Below are positions 47,832 to 47,940 of a DNA stretch of 47,940 nucleotides, piece after piece; the stretch's first letter is position 1, and each line of letters begins with the position of its first letter. The position numbers and the translations under genes were made by a program. Source of the stretch: a virus; IMG/VR virus record IMGVR_UViG_3300027977_000055, positions 1 to 47,940 of that record; one strand, 5' to 3'. A model generated the notes under the pieces. It did no database searches. It was not told where the DNA came from and worked only from the letters and a program-made list of their open reading frames with translations.

Positions 47832-47940
47832 ATGAAATTAGTTATTAAAGAATCACAGTTATACAGATTGAATTCAATCGTTCAAGAACAATTAGATAAT
47901 AACAACATTGTGCCAGAACTTGAATATGAAATACCCGACT
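47832..47940 (+). CDS. Protein with capsid-targeting-like N-terminus (3' partial)
   Basis: Only the first 36 residues are in the window. MKLVIKESQLYRLNSIV is a clear copy of the shared N-terminal motif (IKE at 5-7). TATTTATAA (47821-47829) lies immediately before the ATG, as for several other motif-bearing genes. The body cannot be assessed. Confidence 0.65.
   Translation, partial: MKLVIKESQLYRLNSIVQEQLDNNNIVPELEYEIPD

Overview
The window looks like part of the genome of a large tailed phage infecting a Bacteroidetes host, most likely a flavobacterium. Phage evidence: two collagen-like fibre proteins ending in S74-type intramolecular chaperone domains, dense tiny overlapping genes, phage-typical families (DUF3310, DUF192, dCMP deaminase, a Dps-like DUF5856-type protein, GIY-YIG and HNH endonucleases, two DNA methyltransferases, a tRNA-like element). 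Host evidence: many genes sit behind the Bacteroidetes housekeeping promoter (TTTG, about 20 bp, TAnnTTTG), ribosome binding sites are weak or absent, and one secreted protein carries a type IX secretion (T9SS) C-terminal sorting domain, a system confined to Bacteroidetes. No terminase, portal, capsid or polymerase gene is visible, so the phage cannot be classified further.

Layout. 1-6546: two tandem collagen-like fibres. 6543-9445: acidic unknown proteins, a small Cys-containing protein and a GIY-YIG endonuclease. 9473-12761: run of small early-type genes, DUF3310, an adenine/cytosine methyltransferase and a small minus-strand protein. 12793-15977: overlapping genes for a hydrophobic helical protein, a Dps-like protein, a peptidoglycan-binding-like protein and a DHH phosphoesterase; three of the four begin with a shared short N-terminal motif. 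15974-18245: DUF192, Nudix, a compact putative structured RNA, HNH endonuclease, tRNA-Met-like element. 18240-21399: DnaJ-type zinc-finger protein and small zinc-binding proteins. 21467-24960: two glycosyltransferases and UDP-galactopyranose mutase. 24964-29160: lysozyme-like protein, metallophosphoesterase, kinase, dCMP deaminase, small membrane proteins. 29161-37185: a secretion island with signal-peptide proteins including a T9SS cargo, a CsgG-like lipoprotein, a PA14 protein and a secreted NUC1 nuclease. 37197-43760: small genes, a 2OG-Fe(II) oxygenase, a split N6-methyltransferase, a cyclophilin. 43804-46764: overlapping surface-sugar genes (glycosyltransferase-like, BKACE/DUF849, hexapeptide acyltransferase, sulfotransferase). 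46949-47940: unknown small genes, the last cut by the window end.

How the parts may work together (inference). Two surface-modification loci could decorate the virion or the host envelope. The secretion island could export phage-encoded proteins, including a nuclease and a T9SS-anchored protein, through host machinery. Eight proteins share an N-terminal motif M-K-x-x-[IL]-x-[EQ] resembling the T4 capsid-targeting sequence, suggesting they may be packaged in the head. Two regulatory signals recur: leaderless-type sigma-A promoters exactly 4 nt before ATG, and a TATTTATA motif close upstream of other genes, often shared by divergent pairs. A family of near-identical terminators is scattered over the right half.
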